This document shows positions 33,415 to 44,318 of a stretch of 64,000 nucleotides of DNA, one piece after another. Positions within the stretch are counted from its first letter, which is position 1. The number at the start of each line of letters is the position of its first letter. The stretch lies in contig NZ_JAGIPG010000001.1 in the NCBI RefSeq assembly GCF_017877055.1, positions 434,001-498,000 on the forward strand. Reading direction: 5' to 3'. The notes beneath the pieces were generated by a model. That model searched no databases and had not been told where the DNA came from. It was given only the letters and a program-made list of their open reading frames with translations. The stretch comes from Neorhizobium galegae (GTDB lineage Bacteria; Pseudomonadota; Alphaproteobacteria; Rhizobiales; Rhizobiaceae). Made by a program: the position numbers and the translations under genes.

Positions 33415-35124
33415 TCACTTCCCGCGCGACCAGTCGGCGATGTTCCACAGCTCGCTATCCCAGGCGTTCATCTTCACGCCGGCGAGCTTGAGGGAATGCG
33501 AGGAGACGCTACCGCGGTGGACGAGCGGGATATGCGCGCCTTCCTCGGTCAGCATGTCGTTGAGCTGCTTGGCAAGTGCGGCGCGCTTGTCGAGTTCAGC
33601 AGTCTTCGAGAGCTCGCCGACCAGCTTGTCATAGGCCGGGTTGCAGTAACGCGGGATGTTCTGACCCTGCCAGCCGTTTGCCGGCCCCGGAACCTTGTCG
33701 CACAGCCATTCCGCCAGATATTTTTCCGGATCGGTGCCGTCGAAGTTGTTGGTGTACATTTCGACGTCGGCATAGAACTTCTGGAAGGTGTCCGGGCTTG
33801 CCGGGTCGCCGCCGAAGAAGACAGAGGCGCTGGCATTGCGCAGTTCAGCGCCGACGCCGATCTGCGACCACATGTCCTTCACCAGTTCCTGGGTCGCCTG
33901 GCGAACAGAGTTGGTGGAGGTGGCGTAGAGGTAGGAGAGCTTGACGCCGTTCTTGGCGCGGATGCCATCCGGACCTTTCTTCCAGCCGGCATCGTCGAGC
34001 AGCTTGTTGGCTGCTGCGATATCCTGCTTCAGGCACCAGCTGTCGTTCTTGGTGGACGCAACGGCGGCCGGGGCGGGCACGATGTTGCAGGTCGCCTTGC
34101 CGGCAGCGCCGTAACCGGCTTCGACGATGATGCTGCGGTCGATGGCAAGCGACAGGGCGCGGCGGACGGCCGGGTCGGAGAGCGACGGATGCGGGCCGGC
34201 TTCCTTGGTGGAGCGCTTTGCGCCAAGCGAGGGATCGGCGTTGTAGTGGTTGAGGTTGATACGCTCAACCTGGGTGCCGAATGCCGTTTCCAGCTTGCCC
34301 TTGCCGGCTGCGACCATCTTGGCGAGGATTTCCGGCTCTACCTGCATATTCCAGGCATAGTCGTATTCGCCGGTTTCGAGAACGGCGCGCGCAGCCGACG
34401 CGGCGTCACCGCCGCCCTTGAGGGTGACGGTCGCGAAGGCGGGCTTGGCCGCGTCGCGGTAGTTCGTGTTGGCAGTCAGCGTGATGACGTCGTTCGGCTT
34501 GAATTCCTTGACGACGAACGGGCCGGTGCCGATCGGGCCGAAATTGGCGGAGGTGCAGCCCGGAGCCTTGGCGCCGACGCAGTTTTCGAACTGCTTCTTC
34601 TGGATGACCGGCGACTGGGCGCCGACGAAGGCGCTGTAGGGATACGGTTTCGGCTCGGTGAAGGTGATCTTAACCGTCTGCGGATCGGGAGCCTCGACGC
34701 TCTTGACGCCCTCGTACTGGGCGGCCTGGGCGCAACCGCCGTCCGGCGCGATGCAGTATTTCCAGGTGAAGATGACGTCGTCGGCCGTGAAAGGCGTGCC
34801 ATCCGACCACTTGACGCCTGGCTTGATCTTCCAGGTCATGCTGAGCAGGTCCTTGGCGACGCCGCCGTTCTCGACGGTCGGAATCTCGGTGACCAGCGTC
34901 GGCACAAGCGCGCCCGTCTCGTCGTAGCGGGCGAGCGGCTCGATCACCATCGAGGACGCGTAGACTTCCTTGGTGCCGCCGGAGAGGTAGGGGTTCATCG
35001 TCGAAACGGCCTGCCAGAACAGGATCTTCAGATCCCCGTCTGTGCCGCGGGCCGCATAGGCGGCCGAGCCTGCGAAGGCCAAGGCGGCTACGGTGCCTGC
35101 CAGAAGAAGTTTGAGGTTTTTCAT
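33415..35124 (-). CDS. peptide-type ABC importer binding protein (third system)
   Basis: A 569-residue exported binding protein of the SBP_bac_5 family. The signal peptide is KNLKLLLAGTVAALAFAGSA with cleavage after AYA (about residue 24). The body has TWKIKPGVKWSDGTPFTADD and a long C-terminal domain with four cysteines in several short loops. It is the first gene of the minus-strand importer operon; the matching ATPase is probably the fused double ATPase at 36628, divergently transcribed. Confidence 0.9.
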   Translation of the reverse strand: MKNLKLLLAGTVAALAFAGSAAYAARGTDGDLKILFWQAVSTMNPYLSGGTKEVYASSMVIEPLARYDETGALVPTLVTEIPTVENGGVAKDLLSMTWKIKPGVKWSDGTPFTADDVIFTWKYCIAPDGGCAQAAQYEGVKSVEAPDPQTVKITFTEPKPYPYSAFVGAQSPVIQKKQFENCVGAKAPGCTSANFGPIGTGPFVVKEFKPNDVITLTANTNYRDAAKPAFATVTLKGGGDAASAARAVLETGEYDYAWNMQVEPEILAKMVAAGKGKLETAFGTQVERINLNHYNADPSLGAKRSTKEAGPHPSLSDPAVRRALSLAIDRSIIVEAGYGAAGKATCNIVPAPAAVASTKNDSWCLKQDIAAANKLLDDAGWKKGPDGIRAKNGVKLSYLYATSTNSVRQATQELVKDMWSQIGVGAELRNASASVFFGGDPASPDTFQKFYADVEMYTNNFDGTDPEKYLAEWLCDKVPGPANGWQGQNIPRYCNPAYDKLVGELSKTAELDKRAALAKQLNDMLTEEGAHIPLVHRGSVSSHSLKLAGVKMNAWDSELWNIADWSRGK

Positions 35125-35449
35125 GCTGCTATTCCCCTTGTCGTTCTCTTATGAGTTGTGGTTGGGCAGGCCGGTCAAGCCGGCTTTTTATGCCTCGGGA
35201 CTGCGAAGTCGCCTTCCTCAACTTATTGACTTCGCAGCGTATTTCTTGTCCGTTCCTCCTCCGAAACTACCTTAAGAACAAGTTACATCCTGCCGCTTTT
35301 AGCGAGCATGATCAAATTTTGAGCCATCTAAGCATAGGCCTATTTTCCGTTCAAGCCGGAAAATTGAAGCTTGCAAAATCGTGTCTTCGCGTCGCAATAT
35401 CCGCTCCGACCAGTGTGGGAAACAGCAAAAAAACAATGAGGTCTGCGTA
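35125..35449. promoter_or_regulatory. divergent promoter region of the third peptide importer
   Basis: This 325-base, relatively A+T-rich gap holds no gene. It must contain the promoters of the minus-strand binding-protein operon and of the plus-strand amidohydrolase-ATPase pair. One clear feature is ATTTTCCG (35342-35349) paired with CGGAAAAT (35357-35364), a perfect 8-bp inverted repeat with a 7-base spacer, a candidate operator. Confidence 0.5.
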
Positions 35450-36613
35450 ATGCCCGTCATCAATCGCGTCGCCGAAATGCAGGATCAGGTCGCCGAGTGG
35501 CGGCGCCATCTGCATGAGAATCCGGAGCTTCTCTATGACGTCCACGAGACCTCGAAATTCGTCGCCGAGAAGTTGAAGGCATTCGGTTGCGACGTCGTCG
35601 AGACCGGCATCGGCAGGACCGGCGTCGTCGGCATCATCAAGGGCAGCCAGGGCGATGGGCCGGTGATCGGTTTCCGCGCCGACATGGACGCGCTGCCGAT
35701 CCTCGAGACCTCCGGCAAGCCCTGGGCTTCCAAGACGCCCGGCAAGGCGCATTCCTGCGGCCATGACGGCCACACCGCCATGCTGCTCGGCGCGGCCCAG
35801 TATCTTGCCGAGACCCGCAATTTCAAAGGCTCGATCGCGGTGATCTTTCAGCCGGCGGAAGAGGGCGGCGCCGGCGCGCTGGCGATGATCAACGACGGCA
35901 TGATGGAGAAGTTCGACATCCGCCAAGTCTACGGCATGCACAACGAGCCACGGCTTCCAGTCGGCAGTTTCTCCACCCGCAAGGGCGGCATCATGGCGGC
36001 CGCCGACACATTCGAGATCACCATCCACGGCCGCGGCAGCCATGCCGCCCAGCCGCACAATTCCATCGATCCGATCCTTGTTTCCTCGCATATCGTGCTG
36101 GCGCTGCAGTCGATCGTGTCGCGCGAGACCGACCCCCTGAAGTCGCTCGTCGTCACCGTCGCCTCGATCCATGGCGGCGAGGCGAGCAATGTCATTCCGG
36201 CCTTTGTGAAGATGACCGGAACGGTGCGCACGCTGCTGCCGGAGACCCGCGATTTCGCCGAGAAACGCCTGAGCGAAGTGGCGCAATCGACCGCGATCGC
36301 CCATGGGGCGACAGCCGACATCATGTATCGCCGCGGCTATCCGGTCACCTTCAACCATGACAACGAGACCGATTTTGCAGTCGAGATCGCGGCCAAGGTC
36401 GCCGGTCCCAAGGCAGTTCAGACGGGCATGGCGCCGCATATGGGCGCGGAAGACTTTTCCTACATGCTGGAAAAGCGCCCAGGCGCCTTCATCTTCATCG
36501 GCAACGGCGATACCGCCAGCCTCCACAACGCTGCCTACGACTTCAACGACGAGGCAATTCCCTTTGGCGTCAGCTATTGGGTGACGCTCGCCGAAACCGC
36601 GCTCGCCGCCTGA
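35450..36613 (+). CDS. M20 amidohydrolase (hippurate hydrolase / N-acyl-amino-acid hydrolase-like)
   Basis: A 387-residue metallo-amidohydrolase of family M20D. Metal-ligand segments are SCGHDGHTA (about residue 103), FQPAEEGGAGA, YGMHNEP and GAEDFSYML. The family removes the acyl group from N-acyl amino acids or related conjugates (hippurate, indole-acetyl amino acids); the exact substrate is unknown. The ATG at 35450 has GAGG at 35438. It is followed 14 bases later by the fused ATPase of the peptide importer, so the importer probably brings in its substrate. Confidence 0.9.
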   Translation: MPVINRVAEMQDQVAEWRRHLHENPELLYDVHETSKFVAEKLKAFGCDVVETGIGRTGVVGIIKGSQGDGPVIGFRADMDALPILETSGKPWASKTPGKAHSCGHDGHTAMLLGAAQYLAETRNFKGSIAVIFQPAEEGGAGALAMINDGMMEKFDIRQVYGMHNEPRLPVGSFSTRKGGIMAAADTFEITIHGRGSHAAQPHNSIDPILVSSHIVLALQSIVSRETDPLKSLVVTVASIHGGEASNVIPAFVKMTGTVRTLLPETRDFAEKRLSEVAQSTAIAHGATADIMYRRGYPVTFNHDNETDFAVEIAAKVAGPKAVQTGMAPHMGAEDFSYMLEKRPGAFIFIGNGDTASLHNAAYDFNDEAIPFGVSYWVTLAETALAA

Positions 36614-36627
36614 ACCAGGAGATCTCC

Positions 36628-38475
<1,848 letters not shown>

Positions 38476-38512
38476 GGCTTTCCGCGCTGTCAGTGATCGC
38501 CGAATTTGCCGG

Positions 38513-38557
38513 TCGCCCGGATTTCTGGTATTTTTGTGATGTCAGAAATCCGGGCGA
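38513..38557. other. 15-bp perfect inverted repeat (stem-loop)
   Basis: TCGCCCGGATTTCTG at 38513-38527 and CAGAAATCCGGGCGA at 38543-38557 are exact inverted copies with a 15-base, T-rich loop. It begins 38 bases after the stop of the ATPase gene. It may end transcription, but no T run follows the right arm on the plus strand. Confidence 0.7.
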
Positions 38558-38812
38558 TTTGCTAATTTTGGCATTGAGGAAACGGTCTTTCATGAGCGCG
38601 ACAAGGACACGATCCGGCAGCGCACCCCTCAGGCGATCGAGGACAATCCTCTCGATGCAGAGGACATCGCTATGTTCGAAATGTTCGACCGAGAAGGATT
38701 GTCGACCGAAGAGCAGCTAGCCTATGTGCGCGAAGACCTGAAAAAGCGACTTCAGCAAAGAAAGAGTCGATTGTTTCTGCTGTCGCCCGTCGATAGTCCG
38801 TTGCCTAGGTGA
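38540..38812 (+). pseudogene. unrecognised open frame, possible gene remnant
   Basis: The frame is open for 90 codons but has no ATG, GTG or TTG until an ATG at 38672, which would give only 46 residues. The deduced protein is coherent, acidic in the middle and basic at the end (IEETVFHERDKDTIRQRTPQ, then MFEMFDREGLSTEEQLAYVR and a KKRLQQRK tail). It looks like the C-terminal part of a small helical protein such as an antitoxin, but I do not recognise a family. It follows the 38513-38557 inverted repeat. It could be a decayed gene or an accident. Confidence 0.3.
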
Positions 38813-38934
38813 GCGGATATCACGCGCTTTCCGCGATCCGTATTACGCAGGCTGCATTGCTTGCCCCCCGTTCCTCCGACCGTTTGACAGACCATCCGAA
38901 ACCATGGCAGCAACACGCGGAGGAGAATTCTGCC

Positions 38935-39888
38935 ATGGCAAAACGGTCTGATACGCAAGGGCGGCTCGATGATGCGGCGCGGGCCGGCTGGCTCTACTAT
39001 GTCGCCGGGCGCACCCAGGACGAGATCGCCGCGGCCATGAGCATTTCGCGGCAGTCGGCGCAGCGGCTGGTGTCGCTGGCGGTTGCCGAGCGGTTGATCA
39101 AGGTGCGGCTCGACCATCCGATTGCCGCCTGCCTGGAACTCGCCGAGGCGCTGCGCAAAAAATACGATCTCAAACATGTCGAAGTGGTGCCGAGTGACCC
39201 GGCCGGCGTCTCCGGCACCGTCGGGATCGCCGAAGCCGGGGCCGCCGAGATCGAGCGCTGGCTGAAGCGGCCGGATCCGATCGTGATTGCGGTCGGCACG
39301 GGCCGCACGCTGAAGGCCGCCGTCGACCAGTTGCCGCCGATGGAATGCCCGCAGCACCGCATCGTGTCGCTCACCGGCAATATCGGGCCGGACGGGTCGG
39401 CTGCCTTCTACAACGTCATCTTTTCCATGGCAGACGCCATCAAGGCGCGGCATTTCCCGATGCCGCTGCCGGTTCTCTGTTCCTCGGCCGAAGAGCGCGA
39501 GACCCTGCACGACCAGGTGCTGGTGCGCTCGACGCTGAAGCTTGGGGCCCAGGCCGACGTCACCTTCGTCGGAATCGGGGAACTTGGGCCAGACGGCCCG
39601 CTCTGCGTCGACGGTTTTCTCGGCAAGGAGGAGATGCTGAAGCTCGTCCAGGAAGGGGCGGCCGGCGAGATCTGCGGCTGGGTCTATGACAGCGAGGGCC
39701 GGTTTCTCGCCAATTCCATCAACGACCGCGTCGCCAGCGTGCCGATCCCTTCGCGGGAGACCTCCGCGGTCATCGGAATCGCTCAGGGGCGCAAGAAACT
39801 CCAGGCAATTTCCGCCGCGCTCAAGGGCAATATCATCAACGGTGTGATCACCGACGAGGCGACCGCGGAGCAATTGCTCTCTCGCTGA
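38935..39888 (+). CDS. SorC-family transcriptional regulator of the polyol cluster
   Basis: A 317-residue SorC/DeoR-like sugar-binding regulator. The helix-turn-helix is TQDEIAAAMSISRQSAQRLV (about residues 30-50) and the sugar-phosphate-binding domain follows (VIAVGTGRTLKAAV, and a late FLGKEEMLKLVQEGAAGEI segment). The ATG at 38935 has a GGAGGAGAA site at 38919. It is upstream of, and on the same strand as, a sugar-alcohol importer operon and probably controls it in response to a phosphorylated sugar. The frame is open to 38809, but the upstream part is not family-like. Confidence 0.9.
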   Translation: MAKRSDTQGRLDDAARAGWLYYVAGRTQDEIAAAMSISRQSAQRLVSLAVAERLIKVRLDHPIAACLELAEALRKKYDLKHVEVVPSDPAGVSGTVGIAEAGAAEIERWLKRPDPIVIAVGTGRTLKAAVDQLPPMECPQHRIVSLTGNIGPDGSAAFYNVIFSMADAIKARHFPMPLPVLCSSAEERETLHDQVLVRSTLKLGAQADVTFVGIGELGPDGPLCVDGFLGKEEMLKLVQEGAAGEICGWVYDSEGRFLANSINDRVASVPIPSRETSAVIGIAQGRKKLQAISAALKGNIINGVITDEATAEQLLSR

Positions 39889-39977
39889 GCAAAAATTATA
39901 ATTAGCCAAATCAATGATATGACCTTCGTCTGCTGCATTGCAGCGACGAATGGCGATTGACTTTTTGCGGCAATAAG

Positions 39978-40017
39978 TGAGTAATTGCCCATGAGCAAAG
40001 CGAATGCTCGTTACTCA
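39978..40017. promoter_or_regulatory. nested inverted repeat in the polyol operon leader
   Basis: TGAGTAA (39978-39984) pairs with TTACTCA (40011-40017), and inside it GAGCA (39993-39997) pairs with TGCTC (40005-40009). It ends just before the ribosome site of the binding-protein gene. It is a candidate operator for the SorC regulator or a leader hairpin. Confidence 0.5.
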
Positions 40018-40034
40018 TCTTCTGGGAGGAAGAT

Positions 40035-41360
40035 ATGACATTGAAGACGATTTTGCTGGGCGCCTGCTCGGCGCTGGCGCTTGCCGGCCTTTTCTCCACC
40101 ACGGCTTCGGCTGAAACCCTCACCATCGCGACCGTCAATAATGGCGACATGGTCCGCATGCAGGGCCTGACCTCCGAGTTCACCAAGGCCAATCCGGACA
40201 TCCAGATCAACTGGGTCACGCTCGAAGAAAACGTGCTGCGCGAGCGCGTCACCACCGACATCGCCACGAAGGGCGGTCAGTACGACATCCTGACCATCGG
40301 CAATTACGAAGTGCCGATCTGGGCCAAGCAGGGCTGGCTGCTGGAGCTGAACAAACTCGGCGACAAGTACGACACCAACGACATCCTGCCGGCGATCAAG
40401 GGCGGCCTGACGGTCAACGGCAAGCTCTATGCCGCGCCGTTCTACGGCGAGTCGGCGATGATCATGTATCGCAAGGACCTGTTCGAGAAGGCCGGCCTGA
40501 AGATGCCGGAAAACCCGACCTGGGAATTCATCGGCGATGCGGCCCGCAAGATCACCGACCGCAAGGCGGACGTGAACGGCATCTGCCTGCGCGGCAAGGC
40601 CGGCTGGGGCGAGAACATGGCGTTCATCACCGCGCTCACCAACTCGTTTGGCGGCCGCTGGTTCGACGAAAAGTGGACCCCGCAGTTCGACCAGCCGGAA
40701 TGGAAGGCAGCGCTGCAGTTCTACGTGGACCTGATGAAGGATGCCGGACCGTCGGGCGCTTCCTCGAACGGCTTCAACGAAAACCTGACGCTGTTCCAGC
40801 AGGGCAAATGCGGCATGTGGATGGACGCTACCGTGGCTGCCTCCTTCGTCTCCAACCCGAAGGATTCCAAGGTTGCCGACAAGGTGGGTTACGCGCTCTT
40901 CCCGGTGAAAGGCGAGTTGAAGAACCATGGCAACTGGCTGTGGTCGTGGAACCTCGCGGTCCCGAACTCTTCGAAGAAGGCTGACTCGGCGCAGAAGTTC
41001 ATCTCCTGGGCGACCAGCAAGGAATATACCCAGCTCGTCGCCTCCAAGGAAGGCTGGGCCAACGTTCCTCCGGGCACCCGCACCTCGCTCTACAACAACG
41101 AGGACTACAAGAAGGCCGCCGCCTTCGCGGTTCCGACGCTTGCCGCAATGAACGCTGCCGACATCACCAAGCCGACCGTCAAGCCGGTGCCCTATACCGG
41201 CGGCCAGTTCGTGGCGATCCCTGAATTCCAGGCAATCGGCACCAATGTCGGCCAGCTGTTCTCGGCAGTCGTCGCCGGCCAGTCCACGGTCGCCGATGCG
41301 CTTGCCCAGGCCCAGACGGCAACGACGCGCGAAATGAAGCGCGCCGGTTATCCGAAGTAA
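40035..41360 (+). CDS. smoE: sugar-alcohol ABC importer binding protein (SmoE-like)
   Basis: A 441-residue exported binding protein of the type 1 sugar class. The signal peptide ends at TASAETL (about residue 25). The sequence ITIN-like start TLTIATVNNGDMVRMQGL, the PFYGESAMIMYRKDLFEKAG segment and the aromatic KAGWGENMAF loop match sorbitol/mannitol-binding proteins. A GGGAGGAAG site precedes it. It begins a CUT1-type importer followed by a polyol dehydrogenase. Confidence 0.88.
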   Translation: MTLKTILLGACSALALAGLFSTTASAETLTIATVNNGDMVRMQGLTSEFTKANPDIQINWVTLEENVLRERVTTDIATKGGQYDILTIGNYEVPIWAKQGWLLELNKLGDKYDTNDILPAIKGGLTVNGKLYAAPFYGESAMIMYRKDLFEKAGLKMPENPTWEFIGDAARKITDRKADVNGICLRGKAGWGENMAFITALTNSFGGRWFDEKWTPQFDQPEWKAALQFYVDLMKDAGPSGASSNGFNENLTLFQQGKCGMWMDATVAASFVSNPKDSKVADKVGYALFPVKGELKNHGNWLWSWNLAVPNSSKKADSAQKFISWATSKEYTQLVASKEGWANVPPGTRTSLYNNEDYKKAAAFAVPTLAAMNAADITKPTVKPVPYTGGQFVAIPEFQAIGTNVGQLFSAVVAGQSTVADALAQAQTATTREMKRAGYPK

Positions 41361-41378
41361 GCCTCCAGGGCCTCTGGT

Positions 41379-41403
41379 TGTCCGGTCGTTCTTGCGCCGG
41401 ACA
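41379..41403 (+). promoter_or_regulatory. stem-loop downstream of smoE
   Basis: TGTCCGG (41379-41385) and CCGGACA (41397-41403) form a 7-bp stem, extendable with a G-U pair, with an 11-base loop, starting 19 bases after the smoE stop. A second small stem, CCCGCT/AGCGGG, follows near 41421-41435. These lie in the 213-base gap before the permeases and probably set the higher level of binding protein. Confidence 0.5.
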
Positions 41404-41573
41404 GCCGGATCCTGCCGATGTCACCCGCTCGGAGCGGGCGATGATCAGGCAAGGCAATCGGACAAAGACAACCAGATAACAACAAAAAGCTGCATCCCGC
41501 GACCGTCTCCTTCCCCAAAAGAAAAAGGCGCGGGATAACTGGAACGACCACGTTCCACGGGAGGGCGTCTGAT

Positions 41574-42446
41574 ATGGCAACGCAAAACACCAAGACGTTG
41601 GCGCGCCTGATGATGGCGCCCTCCGTTCTGCTTCTTCTGGTCTGGATGATCGTGCCGCTGGCGATGACGCTGTGGTTCTCGTTCCAGAACTACAATCTGC
41701 TCGATCCGTCCAATGTCAGCTTCACGGGTCTCTTCAACTACCAGTTCTTCTATACCGACCCTGCTTTCTTCCAGTCGATCTGGAACACGCTGGTCATCGT
41801 CGGCGGGGTGCTCTTGATCACCGTCATCGGCGGCATCGCGATCGCGCTGCTTCTCGACCAGCCGATCTTCGGGCAGGGCATCGTCCGCATCCTGATCATC
41901 TCGCCTTTCTTCGTCATGCCGCCGGTTGCGGCGCTGGTGTGGAAGAATATGATCATGAACCCGAGCTACGGGGTGTTTGCCGACATCTCGAGGTTCTTCG
42001 GGCTCCGGCCGATCGACTGGTTCGCGCAATATCCGCTTTTCTCGATCGTCATCATCGTCGCCTGGCAGTGGCTGCCTTTCGCGACGCTCATTCTTCTGAC
42101 TGCGCTGCAGTCGCTCGACGGCGAACAGAAGGAAGCGGCGGAGATGGATGGCGCCAACTTCTTCAACCGGTTCGTCTATCTCGTGCTGCCGCATCTCGCC
42201 CGGTCGATCACCGTCGTCATCCTCATCCAGACGATCTTCCTGCTCGGCGTCTATGCGGAAATCCTGGTCACCACCAATGGCGGCCCCGGTTACGCCTCCA
42301 CGAACCTCGCCTTCCTGATCTACCGCACGGCGCTCCTCGGCTACGATGTCGGCGGCGCCTCGGCAGGCGGCATTATCGCAGTCGTGCTTGCCAATATCGT
42401 CGCCTTCTTCCTGATGCGCGCCGTCGGCAAGAACCTGGACCGGTAG
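41574..42446 (+). CDS. smoF: sugar-alcohol ABC importer permease (SmoF-like)
   Basis: A 290-residue CUT1 permease with six membrane segments, starting with LMMAPSVLLLLVWMIVPLAMTLWFS. The coupling loop is EAAEMDGANFFNRFVYLVLPHL near residue 190. GGGAGGG at 41559 sets the start. The second permease begins 9 bases after its stop. It works with SmoE, SmoG and SmoK. Confidence 0.9.
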   Translation: MATQNTKTLARLMMAPSVLLLLVWMIVPLAMTLWFSFQNYNLLDPSNVSFTGLFNYQFFYTDPAFFQSIWNTLVIVGGVLLITVIGGIAIALLLDQPIFGQGIVRILIISPFFVMPPVAALVWKNMIMNPSYGVFADISRFFGLRPIDWFAQYPLFSIVIIVAWQWLPFATLILLTALQSLDGEQKEAAEMDGANFFNRFVYLVLPHLARSITVVILIQTIFLLGVYAEILVTTNGGPGYASTNLAFLIYRTALLGYDVGGASAGGIIAVVLANIVAFFLMRAVGKNLDR

Positions 42447-42455
42447 GAGAAGATC

Positions 42456-43280
42456 ATGGCACGCAACGTTACGACAAGACACAAGGTCACCGCCACCGCC
42501 GCCGCCTGGATCGTCGCGCTGATCATCTTCTTCCCGATCCTCTACACGCTGATCACCAGCATCAAGACCGAGCCGGAAGCGATTGCGGGCTTCAGCCTTT
42601 GGCCGTCCGGCACGTTCGAGAACTACATCACGGTCCAGACGCAACGCGACTACCTGAAGCCGTTCATGAACTCGGTGATCCTGTCGGTCGGCTCCACCAT
42701 CCTGGCGCTTATCATCGCGATCCCGTCCGCCTGGGCGATGGCTTTCTCGCCGACCAAGCGCACCAAGGACATCCTGATGTGGATGCTGTCGACCAAGATG
42801 ATGCCGGCGGTCGCCGTGCTGGTGCCGATCTACCTGATGTTCCGCGATTTCGGCCTGCTCGACAGCCGCATCGGCTTGACCGTCATGCTGACGCTGATCA
42901 ACCTGCCGATCGTGGTGTGGATGCTCTACACCTACTTTCGCGAAATTCCGGGCGAGATCCTAGAAGCGTCGCGGATGGACGGGGCGGGGCTGTGGCAGGA
43001 GATCGTCTACGTGCTGACGCCGATGGCGGTGCCGGGCATCGCCTCGACGCTGCTCCTCAACATCATCCTCGCCTGGAACGAGTCGTTCTGGACGATCCGG
43101 CTGTCGACCACCAATGCGGCGCCGCTGACGGCCTTCATCGCGTCCTTCTCCAGCCCGCAAGGCCTGTTCTGGGCAAAACTCTCGGCCGCCTCGACCATGG
43201 CGATTGCGCCGATCCTCATCCTCGGCTGGTTCTCACAGAAACAACTCGTTCGCGGCCTCACGTTTGGCGCGGTTAAGTAA
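42456..43280 (+). CDS. smoG: sugar-alcohol ABC importer permease (SmoG-like)
   Basis: A 274-residue CUT1 permease, with N-terminal helix [23 protein letters not shown] and the coupling loop [25 protein letters not shown] around residue 180. A GGAG site at 42447 precedes the ATG. The ATPase gene follows 11 bases downstream. Together they form the membrane core of the polyol importer. Confidence 0.9.
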   Translation: MARNVTTRHKVTATAAAWIVALIIFFPILYTLITSIKTEPEAIAGFSLWPSGTFENYITVQTQRDYLKPFMNSVILSVGSTILALIIAIPSAWAMAFSPTKRTKDILMWMLSTKMMPAVAVLVPIYLMFRDFGLLDSRIGLTVMLTLINLPIVVWMLYTYFREIPGEILEASRMDGAGLWQEIVYVLTPMAVPGIASTLLLNIILAWNESFWTIRLSTTNAAPLTAFIASFSSPQGLFWAKLSAASTMAIAPILILGWFSQKQLVRGLTFGAVK

Positions 43281-43291
43281 GGAAGACGGAC

Positions 43292-44296
43292 ATGGGCAGC
43301 ATCACGCTCCAAAAAGTGTCGAAAGTGTTCGGCGAGGCGAAGGTCATCCCTTCGATCGATCTTGAAATCAATGACGGCGAGTTCGTCGTTTTCGTCGGTC
43401 CCTCCGGCTGCGGCAAGTCCACGCTGCTGCGCCTGATCGCCGGGCTGGAAGACGTCAGCGACGGCCAGATCCTGATCGACGGCAAGGACGTCACCCAGGC
43501 TGCCCCCGCCGAACGCGGTCTTGCCATGGTGTTCCAGTCCTACGCGCTCTACCCGCATATGAGTGTGCGCAACAACATCGCCTTTCCCTTGAAAATGGCG
43601 AAGATGGAGAAATCTGCCATCGACAAGAAGGTGACGGATGCCGCCCGGGTGCTGAACCTTACCGATTACCTTGAACGCCGCCCCTCGCAGCTCTCCGGCG
43701 GCCAGCGCCAGCGCGTCGCGATCGGCCGCGCGATCGTGCGCGAACCCTCGGCCTTCCTCTTCGACGAGCCGCTCTCCAATCTGGACGCCGCATTGCGCGG
43801 CACGATGCGGCTGGAGATCAGCGACCTGCACCACCAGCTCAAGACGACGATGGTCTACGTCACCCACGACCAGGTCGAGGCGATGACCATGGCCGACAAG
43901 ATCGTCGTCCTGAACCGCGGCAATATCGAGCAGGTCGGTTCGCCGCTCGAACTCTACAAGAGCCCACGCAACCTGTTCGTCGCCGGATTCATTGGTTCGC
44001 CGCACATGAACTTCGTCGATGGTGCCTATGCGCAATCGAAGAGCGCCAAGACCGCCGGTATTCGGCCGGAGCATCTCATCCTTTCGAAGGACAGCGGCCT
44101 GTGGACCGGCACGGTGAAGGTCGCCGAACATCTCGGCGCCGACACGTTCCTGCATCTCGATGTCGATGGCATCGGCCAGGTCACTGCCCGCGCGGGTGGC
44201 GAGTTCGGCGCCCAATACGGCGACCGGGTTTACCTTACGCCCGACGAAGCCAAGCTGCATCGGTTCGACGACAAGGGCATCGCCCTTCGCGCCTGA
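43292..44296 (+). CDS. smoK: sugar-alcohol ABC importer ATPase (SmoK/MalK-like)
   Basis: A 334-residue MalK-type ATPase. Walker A is [11 protein letters not shown] (about residue 38), the Q-loop [12 protein letters not shown], the signature [16 protein letters not shown], Walker [15 protein letters not shown] and the H-loop [12 protein letters not shown]. The C-terminal regulatory TOBE domain starts near residue 235. It energises SmoFG. The dehydrogenase gene follows after 22 bases. Confidence 0.93.
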   Translation: MGSITLQKVSKVFGEAKVIPSIDLEINDGEFVVFVGPSGCGKSTLLRLIAGLEDVSDGQILIDGKDVTQAAPAERGLAMVFQSYALYPHMSVRNNIAFPLKMAKMEKSAIDKKVTDAARVLNLTDYLERRPSQLSGGQRQRVAIGRAIVREPSAFLFDEPLSNLDAALRGTMRLEISDLHHQLKTTMVYVTHDQVEAMTMADKIVVLNRGNIEQVGSPLELYKSPRNLFVAGFIGSPHMNFVDGAYAQSKSAKTAGIRPEHLILSKDSGLWTGTVKVAEHLGADTFLHLDVDGIGQVTARAGGEFGAQYGDRVYLTPDEAKLHRFDDKGIALRA

Positions 44297-44318
44297 GCGC
44301 AAGACTGGAGTGAAGACA

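Noticed and set aside
41485..41565. GGAAC at 41541 as an EcfG promoter for smoF
   Set aside because: No CGTT or TT occurs at the right spacing in front of the gene, and the site is part of a small dyad abutting the ribosome site.
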